Shown in pieces: positions 17,464 through 25,312 of a stretch of DNA of 48,658 bases (its first letter is position 1; every line of letters begins with the position of its first letter). The notes under the pieces are model-generated. The model made no database searches and was not told the DNA's origin. It saw only the letters and a list, made by a program, of their open reading frames with translations. The stretch is taken from contig DAEB01000005.1 in the NCBI GenBank assembly GCA_002495185.1, positions 300-48,957 of the forward strand. The letters run 5' to 3'. Made by a program: the position numbers and the translations under genes. Source of the DNA: Thermoplasmata archaeon UBA184. Lineage in GTDB: Archaea > Thermoplasmatota > Thermoplasmata > Lutacidiplasmatales > UBA184.

Positions 17464-17500
17464 TGGGCCGGGACGAACTCCCATCGCCAGGCGGTTCGAA
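17464..17500 (-). repeat. Degraded tRNA-Val 3'-end copy A (attachment-site remnant)
   Basis: Plus-strand bases 17464-17488 match the last 25 nt of the tRNA-Val gene at 23350-23374 at about 20 of 25 positions, including TGGGCCGGGACG. It is followed by GGCGGTTCGAATA in the opposite sense. It lies just downstream of the first HEPN gene. The acceptor-stem end is best conserved, as expected for a tRNA-derived att remnant. Confidence 0.55.
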
Positions 17501-17545
17501 TACCCCACGCCCTCCCCCCGAGAGGTTGGGGGCTCCTCGCGCCGC

Positions 17546-17902
17546 TCAGGTCGAGAACTTGGCGGTTCGCAGTTGGCGGTTGATTCGAGGCGCGTCGTTC
17601 CGAGCGAAACGCCACAGTTGTTCTATGGTGATCGGGGCCGCACCAGTGTCGTACGGGTGCGCGACGTCGTGCCGGAACTTCCGAAGTCCTTTCCAGGGAA
17701 TTCTCGAGTTGGTGGTCTTGAATGGCCGACTGGTCTTTTCGGCGGCCTCTGCGAGCATCTCTGTCGCGTGTTCGAGCGCGTAGCGTGCTTCGGCACTCGT
17801 CTCGAGGCGATCTCTCCCGCCCCGGACCTCGAGCGCGACCACTTCGAGATGACGGAGCATCTCGTCGACGAGGAATCGGTCTCGCTGCTCGAATTCGTTC
17901 AC
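17546..17902 (-). CDS. hepT: HEPN domain toxin of MNT/HEPN pair 1
   Basis: The 118-residue helical protein carries the HEPN ribonuclease-type motif Rx4HxY: R77, H82 and Y84 in KFRHDVAHPY. HepT proteins are the toxin half of MntA-HepT systems; the partner adenylylates or otherwise neutralises the Tyr near the active site. Its ATG overlaps the upstream MNT gene by 4 nt (ATGA), the usual organisation of these pairs. It sits between two tRNA-Val 3'-end remnants, consistent with a mobile module. Confidence 0.85.
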   Translation of the reverse strand: MNEFEQRDRFLVDEMLRHLEVVALEVRGGRDRLETSAEARYALEHATEMLAEAAEKTSRPFKTTNSRIPWKGLRKFRHDVAHPYDTGAAPITIEQLWRFARNDAPRINRQLRTAKFST

Positions 17903-18339
17903 AGGGGTACTCGCTCCGACTCGACCTGGGGTTCGATGGCCCAGTGGAGACCGCCTTCGTTCACGAGGTCGACCCGCCGCCCCAAGAGATCCTCGAGGGC
18001 CACGTTCAGCTCAGCCTTATCGAGAAGTGAAACGGGCCGGCCCCACTGGACCATGAGGTCGATATCGCTCGTTCTCGTCGCCTCGCGCCGCCGCACCGAA
18101 CCAAACACCCAGAACCGCCGAACCCCGTACTCCCTACTGAGGCGTAGGATTTCGGCCCGACGCTGCCCCAACACTTCTTCGATTCCCAGCTTGTTCCCGA
18201 GCACGACCGGCCGAATCTTTGGGACCCTCCACCGTTGGGACTTGCACCGGGGGCAAACAGTTGGCAATCCTCGGCCGCGAATCTTCCAAGTGTAGATGCA
18301 ACGGTAACAATGGCCGAGGCGGCCGGTCCGTTTCGTCAC
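17899..18339 (-). CDS. mntA: Zinc ribbon fused to minimal nucleotidyltransferase, antitoxin of pair 1
   Basis: The 146-residue protein has an N-terminal zinc ribbon (C11, C14, C29, C32; CYRC then CPRCKSQRW) and a minimal nucleotidyltransferase domain with G80-S81, D92, D94 and D124 (FGSVRRREATRTSDIDLMV; RRVDLV). All catalytic residues of the MNT family are present. Standard MntA proteins lack the ribbon. The gene overlaps hepT by 4 nt and is transcribed first, typical of antitoxin-first operons. The ribbon could bind the operator or RNA. About half of the residues match the second MNT in this island. Confidence 0.85.
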   Translation of the reverse strand: MTKRTGRLGHCYRCIYTWKIRGRGLPTVCPRCKSQRWRVPKIRPVVLGNKLGIEEVLGQRRAEILRLSREYGVRRFWVFGSVRRREATRTSDIDLMVQWGRPVSLLDKAELNVALEDLLGRRVDLVNEGGLHWAIEPQVESERVPL

Positions 18340-18762
18340 TGCCTTACTTATGAAATCTGAAGAACTTACTTATAGCTATCGACCGAATCCGGATCATCTC
18401 TCGTCAGTCTTCGGGTTTCCATGTTCCAGATTCAGTGAAACCAGTGGGTTTCTCGCGTTCGCTTCGCTCACGCGCCTGGAACTAAGGTCCGCGGAACCGC
18501 GATCTCTCTCGATAATGTCTGCCTCTTTTCGAGCGGTCTCGGCATCAATTGCACCCAGCTGTCGGGCGGGAACCGAGGGATGCCGCGTCGGGTTCTGCAA
18601 CTCTTCGGGTCGTCGTGCCGACGCATGACCCGATTAGGTTACAGTTCCGAATCGGCGAAAAGTCCCAGCACGAAACCCGTGGGCCGGGGCGCCGTCGAAC
18701 CGCCCGCGGTTCGAATACCATCGGACGACGACGGAATCAGACCCACTGCGGGGGATCCGACG
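18340..18762. other. Intergenic stretch between the two MNT/HEPN modules
   Basis: This stretch is lower in GC than its surroundings and holds the promoter of pair 1: AT-rich TGAAATCTGAAGAACTTACT near 18353-18372 lies upstream of the MNT start on the minus strand. A 68-codon minus-strand frame (18394-18600) contains ARKEADIIERDRG but matches no family I recognise; it could be a decayed gene. The tRNA-Val remnant B is at 18680-18719. Confidence 0.35.
18680..18719 (-). repeat. Degraded tRNA-Val 3'-end copy B (attachment-site remnant)
   Basis: Bases 18680-18704 match the tRNA-Val 3' end at 21 of 25 positions (TGGGCCGGGG, TCGAACCGCC), followed by CGCGGTTCGAATACC in the opposite sense. It lies just downstream of the second HEPN gene, in the same relation as copy A to the first pair. 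Confidence 0.65.
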
Positions 18763-19113
18763 TCACTCCTCGGTCGGCAGCTTGGCTCGACGCAACTTGG
18801 AGACCAGGCGGGGAAGGTCCCGCTGGATGAAGTTCCAGGTCTCGTTCAGGGTAATCCGGGAGTAATCATGGTGGAAGAGCTGTCGTTCCCGGGTTAGCTC
18901 AAGCCAATTGATTCCTGGGTTGTGCCGTTGCAGCGGACGGTAGAGCATTTCCGCCTCCTCGGTGAGGTTCGAGATGCGCCAGAAGATCGCATCTCTCAAT
19001 TGCTTCTGGCCCGGGTCGAAGAAGGCGCTCCTACCAACTTCGGCGTACTCAAGAACCGTCTCGGCCGATTCCCGCATCCGGTCGAGGCGGAGTCGCAACT
19101 CGTTAGGCTTCAA
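18763..19113 (-). CDS. hepT: HEPN domain toxin of MNT/HEPN pair 2
   Basis: The 116-residue helical protein has Rx4HxY at R77, H82, Y84 (RQLFHHDY), the same residue numbers as in pair 1, although little else of the sequence is shared apart from the C-terminal DLPRLVSKLRRAK. This indicates that the two pairs are old, independent lineages and not a recent duplication. ATG overlaps the upstream MNT stop by 4 nt. Likely an RNase- or tRNA-targeting toxin kept in check by its partner. Confidence 0.8.
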   Translation of the reverse strand: MKPNELRLRLDRMRESAETVLEYAEVGRSAFFDPGQKQLRDAIFWRISNLTEEAEMLYRPLQRHNPGINWLELTRERQLFHHDYSRITLNETWNFIQRDLPRLVSKLRRAKLPTEE

Positions 19114-19547
19114 ACGGGCAGAGCCTCCGATTCGACCTGAGGGCGAATCGCCCAGTGCAACCCTTCTGGGCTGACCACGTCGACGCGGCGTCCCAGGAGC
19201 TGCTCAAGAGCAAGCTCAAGAGCAGCATGATCGGAAAGTGAAGTGGTTCGTTTCCAATCGACAAGGAAATCGACGTCGCTCGACTCCGATGCGTCCTGGC
19301 GACGAACCGATCCGAAAACCCGGACCGACGTTGCGCCGTGCCTCCGAGCGAGCTTCAGAATCTCGGACCGGTGGGGTTCGATGACCTCCCGGATGCCGGC
19401 CCCACGTCCCAGCTTGACCGGTCGCAGCTTGGGGACATCCCAGTACTTGGACTTACATCGCGGACAGATCCGTACCGGGGAACGAACAGGGACCCAAGAG
19501 TAGAGACACCTGTAACAGCGAAGCTTGGGAAGTTGAACGCGCTGCAT
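19110..19547 (-). CDS. mntA: Zinc ribbon fused to minimal nucleotidyltransferase, antitoxin of pair 2
   Basis: The 145-residue product has the same architecture as the first MNT: zinc ribbon C11, C14, C28, C31 (CYRC, CPRCKSKYW), linker WDVPKLRPVKLGRGAGIREV, then the nucleotidyltransferase core FGSVRRQDASESSDVDFLV with the third acid in RRVDVV. It also ends in the same GLHWAI-PQVESE-LPV tail as pair 1. Conservation of ribbon, linker and tail, but divergence of the HEPN partner, suggests the ribbon and tail have a common function such as operator binding. Confidence 0.85.
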   Translation of the reverse strand: MQRVQLPKLRCYRCLYSWVPVRSPVRICPRCKSKYWDVPKLRPVKLGRGAGIREVIEPHRSEILKLARRHGATSVRVFGSVRRQDASESSDVDFLVDWKRTTSLSDHAALELALEQLLGRRVDVVSPEGLHWAIRPQVESEALPV

Positions 19548-19929
19548 GCCGTTCCCGATGTCTGATCAATCGGGGGAGCATAAGAACTTACCTCGAGGTA
19601 AACCGGCCGTGAGAAGTGAAAGTACCTCACCTTTCATATTCCAGTGGGCCGGGACGGTCTCGAACCGCCCGGCGGTTCGAATATCGTGGAAAGTGTCAAC
19701 GGCGGGATTCGAGCGAGAGCTGGTTCACGACTCATGGAACATGGACCCCGGAACCACTCCGTCGTCCGTTCTGTGATATCCTGAGCCATTGAGGTTCGGA
19801 TTCGAAAGAGCTTGGGGCACGACGTAATTTTGTTCAGGGATGTGTTTTGGCAACCCTACTCGAGTCCGGACCGGTAGGTTTCAGGTGATCCTGAGCAGCT
19901 AGGGTCCGTCGGAGGGTCTGCGGTTCTCC
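19548..19929. other. Intergenic region with tRNA remnant C
   Basis: The region holds the promoter of MNT/HEPN pair 2 (AT-rich near 19565-19600), the tRNA-Val remnant at 19645-19683, and about 240 nt of AT-richer sequence of no recognised content downstream of the surface-protein gene. No integrase or transposase fragment was recognised. Confidence 0.35.
19645..19683 (-). repeat. tRNA-Val 3'-end copy C (attachment-site remnant)
   Basis: Bases 19645-19669 match the tRNA-Val 3' end at 23 of 25 positions (TGGGCCGGGACGG, TCGAACCGCC), followed by GGCGGTTCGAATA in the opposite sense. This is the best preserved remnant and the one nearest the intact tRNA gene, as expected if insertions accreted stepwise at that gene. 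Confidence 0.7.
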
Positions 19930-22119
19930 TCAGAAGAGGTCGGAAGCGGGGTCCGTCTCTCCCTCGGACAAAGACTGGATACCTGAGATGCCCGGCTCTT
20001 CCACGGCCTCGCGGAATCGGGCGTTGGCCCTGGTCTCCAGCTTGCCAATTCTCTCAGTGAACCGCTTGCTCCGAGAGTACGCGGAGAGGGCAACAACTGC
20101 CACGCATGCCACTCCCGCAAGCAGGGCAAGAAGATAGTACCCCTCGGCGCCGGGAAGTCCCAAGAACACCGAGGACCGAGTTGGGGCTTGGACGACGTGG
20201 AGCACAATCGTGTGCGAGCTGTGGTCGCCGACCTGGTCATGGACGCTGATTAGGATAGGGAAAACTCCGACCGTTGTAGGGGTGCACGTGAGCGTGGAAA
20301 CGTCTTGGTTGGCGCAGCCGGGCGGGAGGTTCGCGTAACTGTAGCTGAGCATGCCGTACCCCGAAGCCGAGTCCACCCTGAGGGTGACCGGGCTTCCCAC
20401 TGTCGCATTGGACGGAGCTAAGACGATGAAATCAAATGTGACTGACAGTGCTCGAGGGGCAGAGACACTCCAGTTGTTGGCGTCGCTCACGACGAATCGA
20501 ATGGTGTAATTCCCAGACTCGGTGGGTAAGCAGCCAATCCGATTCGTGCCTTGAGAGACGCATCCTGGTGGAAGGCCCGTGAAGTTGTACGCGTACGGGC
20601 CAAGTCCACCCGAGGCATTGCCGTACATGAGGACGCTATCCCCAAGCCATAAGGTCGCGTTCGAGACTGTGACGTTCGCGCTCAGAAACGAGTAGACCCG
20701 CACCATGCCCGAGCTGGCGCTTCCTCTGCTCCCGAAGGGGTCCGTGATGCTCACGGTGATCGTGTAGTTGCCTTCAGCGGTAGGAGTGCAGGTGACAGAC
20801 GGCCCCGTGGACGCGGCGCATCCCGCGGCGGCGGGCGAGCCATAGCTATAGGAGTATGCAAATGGGCTCGCCATTGTAGTGGTGTTCAGCTGGTCCGATT
20901 GGCCGGCATCGACCGATACACGAGAAGCTGTCAGCGTGACTCCGGAGGACAAGTTCGTCGGTATGGCGTACACTGTTCCGTTGCTCGAAGGCGCACTGGT
21001 AACGAAGACCTCACGCTTCCCACCGTCGTAGACCACGCCGCCGGGGTTTGCTTCGATTCCCAATGGAATGGTCGCGACCACCGTGTTCGTCCGTTCGTCA
21101 ATAACGCTCACATCGCCGTTGACATTGTCAACGAAGATTGCTCCTATCGCGCCGTCGTAGTCCAGGCCATACGGGTGTTGTCCCAACGAAATCGTTGCCA
21201 CCACTGTGTTCGTCGCGTCAGAAATCACGCTCACGTTCCCCGATTCAGAGTCCGCAACGAAGACTTCGCTCTTTGCGCTGTCATACGCTACAGCAACGGG
21301 ACCGGCCCGCAATCCCACGCCGATATTGGCCACGACGCTGTTCGTGCTATCGTTGATGACGCTTACATTGCCGGAACCTGTTTCTCCGGCGTTGTCGGCA
21401 ACGAAGACCTCGCCCTTCCCGCTGTCATACACTACTCCGTTGGGGTTGACTATCGCAATCCCGGAGACATTCGCTACGACTCTGTTCGTGCTATCATTGA
21501 TCACATTCACGTTATTGGGCCCGGACCATGCCCCGGTGACAAAGACTTCGCCCTTTCCACTGTCATAAGCGAGACCGTCCGGATTGTATGTCACTAGCCC
21601 CCCCGTTGCCTCACCAATGTCTTTGAGCACTCTGTCCGAGCTGTCGCTGATGACGCTGACGTTGTCCGAGCCAGCATTGGCAACGAAGACCTCGCCCTTG
21701 CCGCTGTCATACGCTGCTGCCATGGGAGCGGCTCCGACGGAGACGCTCGCGCTCACGCGGTCCGAGCTATCGTTGATGACACTTATGTTGGCCGAGCCGC
21801 TGTTGGCCACGAAGACCTCGCCCTTGCCGCTGTCATAAGCCAAGGAGAACGGGTACAAGCCCACGGGAATGTGGACGATCGGTGGGGCAGGGGTGGAGCT
21901 TGGAGCGGACCCCTCTTTGGGACCCTCTGAGACTTTCGCAGTGGCCGACAGACTCGGCGGTCTAGACGCCGGGATGCCGACGGCTGGACCAACCGACGAT
22001 TGTGGACCGTTGCCGCTCCTGCCGGGTGACGGCACCAAGCTCACCGTCACCAGAACTACCACGACAAGCATGATGGCGACGGCTCGCGCGACGCGATGTT
22101 GGATTCCGAGTGGCCCCAT
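19930..22119 (-). CDS. Surface seven-bladed beta-propeller (YVTN-type) protein with Ig/PKD-like domains
   Basis: The 729-residue cell-surface protein has a signal-anchor helix (about residues 12-30) and a Ser/Pro-rich linker. Seven blades follow, each with a variant of YDSGKGEVFVAN followed by NVSVINDSTN-VVA. Three PKD/Ig-like domains of about 80 residues come next (repeated LPPGC, CTPT, GNYTI). A membrane helix at about 660-683 and a charged cytosolic tail end the protein. N-glycosylation sequons are abundant. Such proteins mediate adhesion or surface-layer functions in archaea. Base composition is visibly less GC-rich than the core genes, in line with its place in the tRNA-linked island. 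Confidence 0.85.
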   Translation of the reverse strand: MGPLGIQHRVARAVAIMLVVVVLVTVSLVPSPGRSGNGPQSSVGPAVGIPASRPPSLSATAKVSEGPKEGSAPSSTPAPPIVHIPVGLYPFSLAYDSGKGEVFVANSGSANISVINDSSDRVSASVSVGAAPMAAAYDSGKGEVFVANAGSDNVSVISDSSDRVLKDIGEATGGLVTYNPDGLAYDSGKGEVFVTGAWSGPNNVNVINDSTNRVVANVSGIAIVNPNGVVYDSGKGEVFVADNAGETGSGNVSVINDSTNSVVANIGVGLRAGPVAVAYDSAKSEVFVADSESGNVSVISDATNTVVATISLGQHPYGLDYDGAIGAIFVDNVNGDVSVIDERTNTVVATIPLGIEANPGGVVYDGGKREVFVTSAPSSNGTVYAIPTNLSSGVTLTASRVSVDAGQSDQLNTTTMASPFAYSYSYGSPAAAGCAASTGPSVTCTPTAEGNYTITVSITDPFGSRGSASSGMVRVYSFLSANVTVSNATLWLGDSVLMYGNASGGLGPYAYNFTGLPPGCVSQGTNRIGCLPTESGNYTIRFVVSDANNWSVSAPRALSVTFDFIVLAPSNATVGSPVTLRVDSASGYGMLSYSYANLPPGCANQDVSTLTCTPTTVGVFPILISVHDQVGDHSSHTIVLHVVQAPTRSSVFLGLPGAEGYYLLALLAGVACVAVVALSAYSRSKRFTERIGKLETRANARFREAVEEPGISGIQSLSEGETDPASDLF
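21400..21850 (-). repeat. DNA-level tandem repeats encoding propeller blades
   Basis: Near-identical stretches such as AACGAAGACCTCGCCCTTGC recur at spacings of 120-140 nt through the first four blades. Blades five to seven (towards 21000) are more diverged. Conservation at the nucleotide level indicates recent blade amplification or gene conversion. Confidence 0.7.
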
Positions 22120-22211
22120 CGGGGTTGTAGAATGTCGACGTCACACTTGAGTAGGTCCGACAGGTTCCGGGAATCCGTGTCGGGGCGTGCTATACCTTAG
22201 CAGTCGCAACC

Positions 22212-23252
22212 ATGCACTCCATTACCGAGGAGGAAGCTGTTGGAATCCGTACGCTGCTCGCTGCGTTGCCGGTGAGCGAGCGGAAGCGGATCAGCGAGTC
22301 CGGCCTAGGCTCACGCACGTTCGAGAGAATCCGAAAGCGAGCCTACGCCGCAGGATGGGTCTTCGACCGATTCGTTCCCAACCCTGCTCGGGCTGGCTAC
22401 CCAACTGTCTCTTTCGTCCTCGCCCGCCCCTTTGCCGAACAGATTGAAGAGGTCCAGAGACGGTGGAAAGACCTGCCCTCGAACGTCCTCCTTTGGCGTT
22501 GGCCCGAAACTGTGTTCGGTGTATTCTTTTCGAGCGAACCTCAGCAAGGGTTCCTTGCGAAGATCGATTCTCGTGTGGGGGAAAAAGAAACGACCGTTGT
22601 GACGTCAAGCGCGACGAGGCACGCGATACCGGTGTACTTCGATTTCGAGGGGGCGTGGGCTCTCTGGACAGGTCAGCTTGGGACCCTCGCGTACCCCCAT
22701 TCAATTCCCGCGACGCCCATTCGAGAGGATCTCCTCCGAGGCCACCGGGGCCCGGATCCAGGTGCGATGGCCGGTCTACTGGCGAGACCTTTCCTACCAG
22801 CTGCGGAGACATCCCCTCTCCGAGTGAGCCCATTCTTCTTTCCGCGTTCCTATCAACGCCTCCTCGAAACAGGCCTCGTGCAGAGGCGAACGTTTCTGGA
22901 TCCGCAGAAGGTCCCCCCATTTGAGGGACGTTCCCTGGGGCGGGTCGCCTTCGTTCAGGGGGAGCTCCTCTCCGCTGGAACGGAGGAATCCCTGTTCCGT
23001 ATGCTCATGGCTATCCAGGTTCGACCCTTCCTGTTCTGCCGCGGCAACTCGCGAGTTCTGCTCGCCACCCTCGCTCGAGCCCCAAGTGACGTGGAGACTC
23101 GGGCTGATCGTCCGACTGTTCTTGGAAACCTCAGGCGTTATCTGACGAACATCCAAATCGTCCGGGAACCGATCGAGGCGCTTTCGGTCGTAGTCAACCA
23201 CCGGTACGACCGTCTCTTTCCGGGACCGACGTCACGAGACCATCCGACGTGA
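22212..23252 (+). CDS. HTH regulator-like protein of unknown function
   Basis: The 346-residue protein starts with a probable helix-turn-helix segment (SERKRISESGLGSRTFERIR, about residues 25-44) followed by AGWVFDRFVPNPARAGYPTV. This order recalls Lrp/AsnC-like archaeal regulators with an HTH followed by an alpha/beta ligand domain. The rest has no recognised family. A TATA-like TGCTATACCTT at about 22187-22197 lies some 20 nt before the ATG. It is divergent from the surface protein gene and may control it. The gene is less GC-rich than the core and lies in the tRNA-linked island. Confidence 0.55.
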   Translation: MHSITEEEAVGIRTLLAALPVSERKRISESGLGSRTFERIRKRAYAAGWVFDRFVPNPARAGYPTVSFVLARPFAEQIEEVQRRWKDLPSNVLLWRWPETVFGVFFSSEPQQGFLAKIDSRVGEKETTVVTSSATRHAIPVYFDFEGAWALWTGQLGTLAYPHSIPATPIREDLLRGHRGPDPGAMAGLLARPFLPAAETSPLRVSPFFFPRSYQRLLETGLVQRRTFLDPQKVPPFEGRSLGRVAFVQGELLSAGTEESLFRMLMAIQVRPFLFCRGNSRVLLATLARAPSDVETRADRPTVLGNLRRYLTNIQIVREPIEALSVVVNHRYDRLFPGPTSRDHPT

Positions 23253-23349
23253 CGAGCGAGTTGCGCGAGCGAGTATGCGGAGAAAAGTGGCGCCCGAAAA
23301 CCGGTGTCGAGTAACTGAAGAGGCTCTGGGAATCCGAGGATTCAAACCG

Positions 23350-23422
23350 TGGGCCGGGACGGATTCGAACCGCCGATCTCCGCGTTGTAAGCGCGGCGTC
23401 CTCACCGCTAGACGACCGGCCC
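23350..23422 (-). tRNA. tRNA-Val (anticodon TAC)
   Basis: The minus strand folds into a full cloverleaf: acceptor GGGCCGG (23422-23416) pairs with CCGGCCC, discriminator A at 23350; D arm GTC/GAC; anticodon stem CCGCG-CTTACAA-CGCGG with anticodon TAC; T arm GGCGG-TTCGAAT-CCGTC. No intron and no encoded CCA are seen. Its 5' end overlaps the 3' end of arcS by 15 nt, and it is the target site for the array of 3'-end remnants at 17464, 18680 and 19645. Confidence 0.95.
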
Positions 23423-25273
23423 TGGTCCCAAGGAAGACCGTTGCTCGGTCATGGGGCTGTCGGTCGGTGCGTGCTCACGGTGGCGGACGTGCACGGCGAG
23501 ACCGTGGCCGAGATCGGACATCAACCGGCCGGGAAGTGCGGCCTCCCCGACGCCGGCGAGATGCCCGTCCTGAACCAGGACGACCGAGTCCCCGATCCGG
23601 ATCTGCTCGTCGGCGTGGCGGACCCCCGGAACGAAGAGGTCACCCGTGAGCGGGACGCCGGGGGAAACCTCGACCGCGAGGGGAGGGCCGGGCCAGAGTC
23701 GCCGAGCACCGGCCACCGTCAGGTGGAACAGCCCTCGTTCCTCGCGCCACGTGGCGAGGTCGTTCTCCCCGTCGGTAACACGCTGGAACCACGGACGGCC
23801 GCTCAGACGGACCGGGGGAGCAAACAAGCGACGAGCAGCATCGGCGCCGAACTGCACGGCTGCGACCGCTTCGAGCTCCTCCCGGACGACGGCAAGCGGC
23901 CCACCGGCGACCGGGGTCTCCCCCTCGAGAGCTCGCGCAAGAGCGGAGCGAAGGGCATCGATGGCCTCGTTAGTCGTCGTCCGGTCGTCCCCTAGGGTCC
24001 AGGTGACGGTTTCGGAGGGAGGGAGGACGGAGGCGAGGAACGAGTACTCTTGGGGGTCGAGATGGACGACGACCGACCGGTAGTTTCCGCCCGAGCGAAG
24101 ATGGGCGAGACCGGCCCGGACGTACGCCCGTTCGCTCTCTTCCCAGTCGCCGGTCACCGGAATGTCATAGTGCCGTGCCGGCGGGACGTCCTCGAGCTCT
24201 CGCGGGACGAGTCCGATCGGGGAGCTGACGGAGACGACGTGGACGCGCCCCTGGGCCGGCATCCCTTCTAGGGCGCTGACGAACCGACGATGGCTCCGGG
24301 AACGACGGTACGGCTTGGTCCTCGAGCAGGGCACGAGCAGGAGGACCGTCTTCGACGAAGGAGGGTGGTACCGTTCCAGGAAGCGAGAACGGAACCGGAC
24401 CATCTCGGGCCGTCGGTGCGACTCGAGAAGTACGTAATTGCGGGAGCCGGTCGCGGTCACCGGCGTGCGTTCTTCGAGCTGGGCTCCGAGCTCCCGGTCC
24501 GCGTGGCGGAGCATCTCGGAGAGCGCGGGCTCCGCGACCAGCCGGGCTTCGACGAGCTCCCGGAGTCGCCCGGAACGGGCGGCGGCCGTGGCATCGACGA
24601 TCGCCTGTCGCAGGGCGACCACGGCGTGCCCGTCGAGCGCGCCGCGTTCCTCGGAGGCGCAAAACGTGCAGCGACAAGATCGCTCGCTTCGGTGGGGGGG
24701 CGGGAATCGAGGTCCTAGGGTCGGGTCGAGATAGACCCCGTGCGCGGCGAGGAGCCGCGCCTCCGTGGTGTCGACCACGTCCACGCCGAGGTACGTGAGG
24801 AAGGGGACTCGGTGGGGGAGCGCGACGCGGGGGGCCCAGAGGACCGGTACCGAGCCGTAGAGGGACCGAAGCTCTCGGACCGCCCGGACAAACGGGAGAC
24901 CGTCGGCCCAAAGCGCACGGGCATTCCCGAGGACGAGGAGCTCGGGCCGCCCCGAGGGCGGGGACCCGGCCCCTTCGACCCGAAGCGGCGAGTGCACCAG
25001 CGCGACCTCCGGGGAGGTGGAGTAGACGCCGGTCCCTTCCCCCGCGATCTCCGGGGAAAGGACCGGCAGCTCGAATCGAAAACGGTGCGCAGCGTCCGAG
25101 ATTTCGAACCCTCGATGCCCGCTCGGGGCCGGGAGGCGACGAAGCGAAAGGCCCGGTCCCTCCTCTCCCTCCGTCCGGCTTTCGAGGAGGGCTGGCGTCA
25201 CGACCGGGAGGGGCCCGAGCGTGGCGCTTCCGAGGAGCGCGAGGCCGTCCATCCGCTCGACCGACCTCGACAT
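23408..25273 (-). CDS. arcS: Archaeosine synthase ArcS (tRNA-guanine transglycosylase-related)
   Basis: The 621-residue protein has a TGT-like N-terminal half with the zinc-type CRCTFCASEERG cluster, a central domain with the diagnostic ArcS motif PCSRTKPYRRSRSH near residue 312 (PCxxxKPYxxSxxH), and a C-terminal PUA domain (LAVEVSPGVPLTGDLFVPGV). ArcS converts preQ0 at position 15 of archaeal tRNAs to the archaeosine precursor or product, stabilising the D-arm/T-arm contact. The stop codon TAG lies inside the D-arm of the tRNA-Val gene on the same strand. A small gene of unknown function sits 39 nt upstream. Confidence 0.9.
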   Translation of the reverse strand: MSRSVERMDGLALLGSATLGPLPVVTPALLESRTEGEEGPGLSLRRLPAPSGHRGFEISDAAHRFRFELPVLSPEIAGEGTGVYSTSPEVALVHSPLRVEGAGSPPSGRPELLVLGNARALWADGLPFVRAVRELRSLYGSVPVLWAPRVALPHRVPFLTYLGVDVVDTTEARLLAAHGVYLDPTLGPRFPPPHRSERSCRCTFCASEERGALDGHAVVALRQAIVDATAAARSGRLRELVEARLVAEPALSEMLRHADRELGAQLEERTPVTATGSRNYVLLESHRRPEMVRFRSRFLERYHPPSSKTVLLLVPCSRTKPYRRSRSHRRFVSALEGMPAQGRVHVVSVSSPIGLVPRELEDVPPARHYDIPVTGDWEESERAYVRAGLAHLRSGGNYRSVVVHLDPQEYSFLASVLPPSETVTWTLGDDRTTTNEAIDALRSALARALEGETPVAGGPLAVVREELEAVAAVQFGADAARRLFAPPVRLSGRPWFQRVTDGENDLATWREERGLFHLTVAGARRLWPGPPLAVEVSPGVPLTGDLFVPGVRHADEQIRIGDSVVLVQDGHLAGVGEAALPGRLMSDLGHGLAVHVRHREHAPTDSPMTEQRSSLGPGPVV

Positions 25274-25312
25274 CGTTGCGCGCTGAGCTCCGCGGCTCCC
25301 CCTGACGGACGG

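Noticed and set aside
18394..18600. 68-codon minus-strand frame between the MNT/HEPN modules, considered as an integrase fragment
   Set aside because: It lacks any tyrosine- or serine-recombinase motif, so it is only mentioned within the intergenic entry.
19930..22119. Propeller DNA repeats as a CRISPR array
   Set aside because: Repeat units are 120-140 nt, in phase with one long coding frame, and encode beta-propeller blades.
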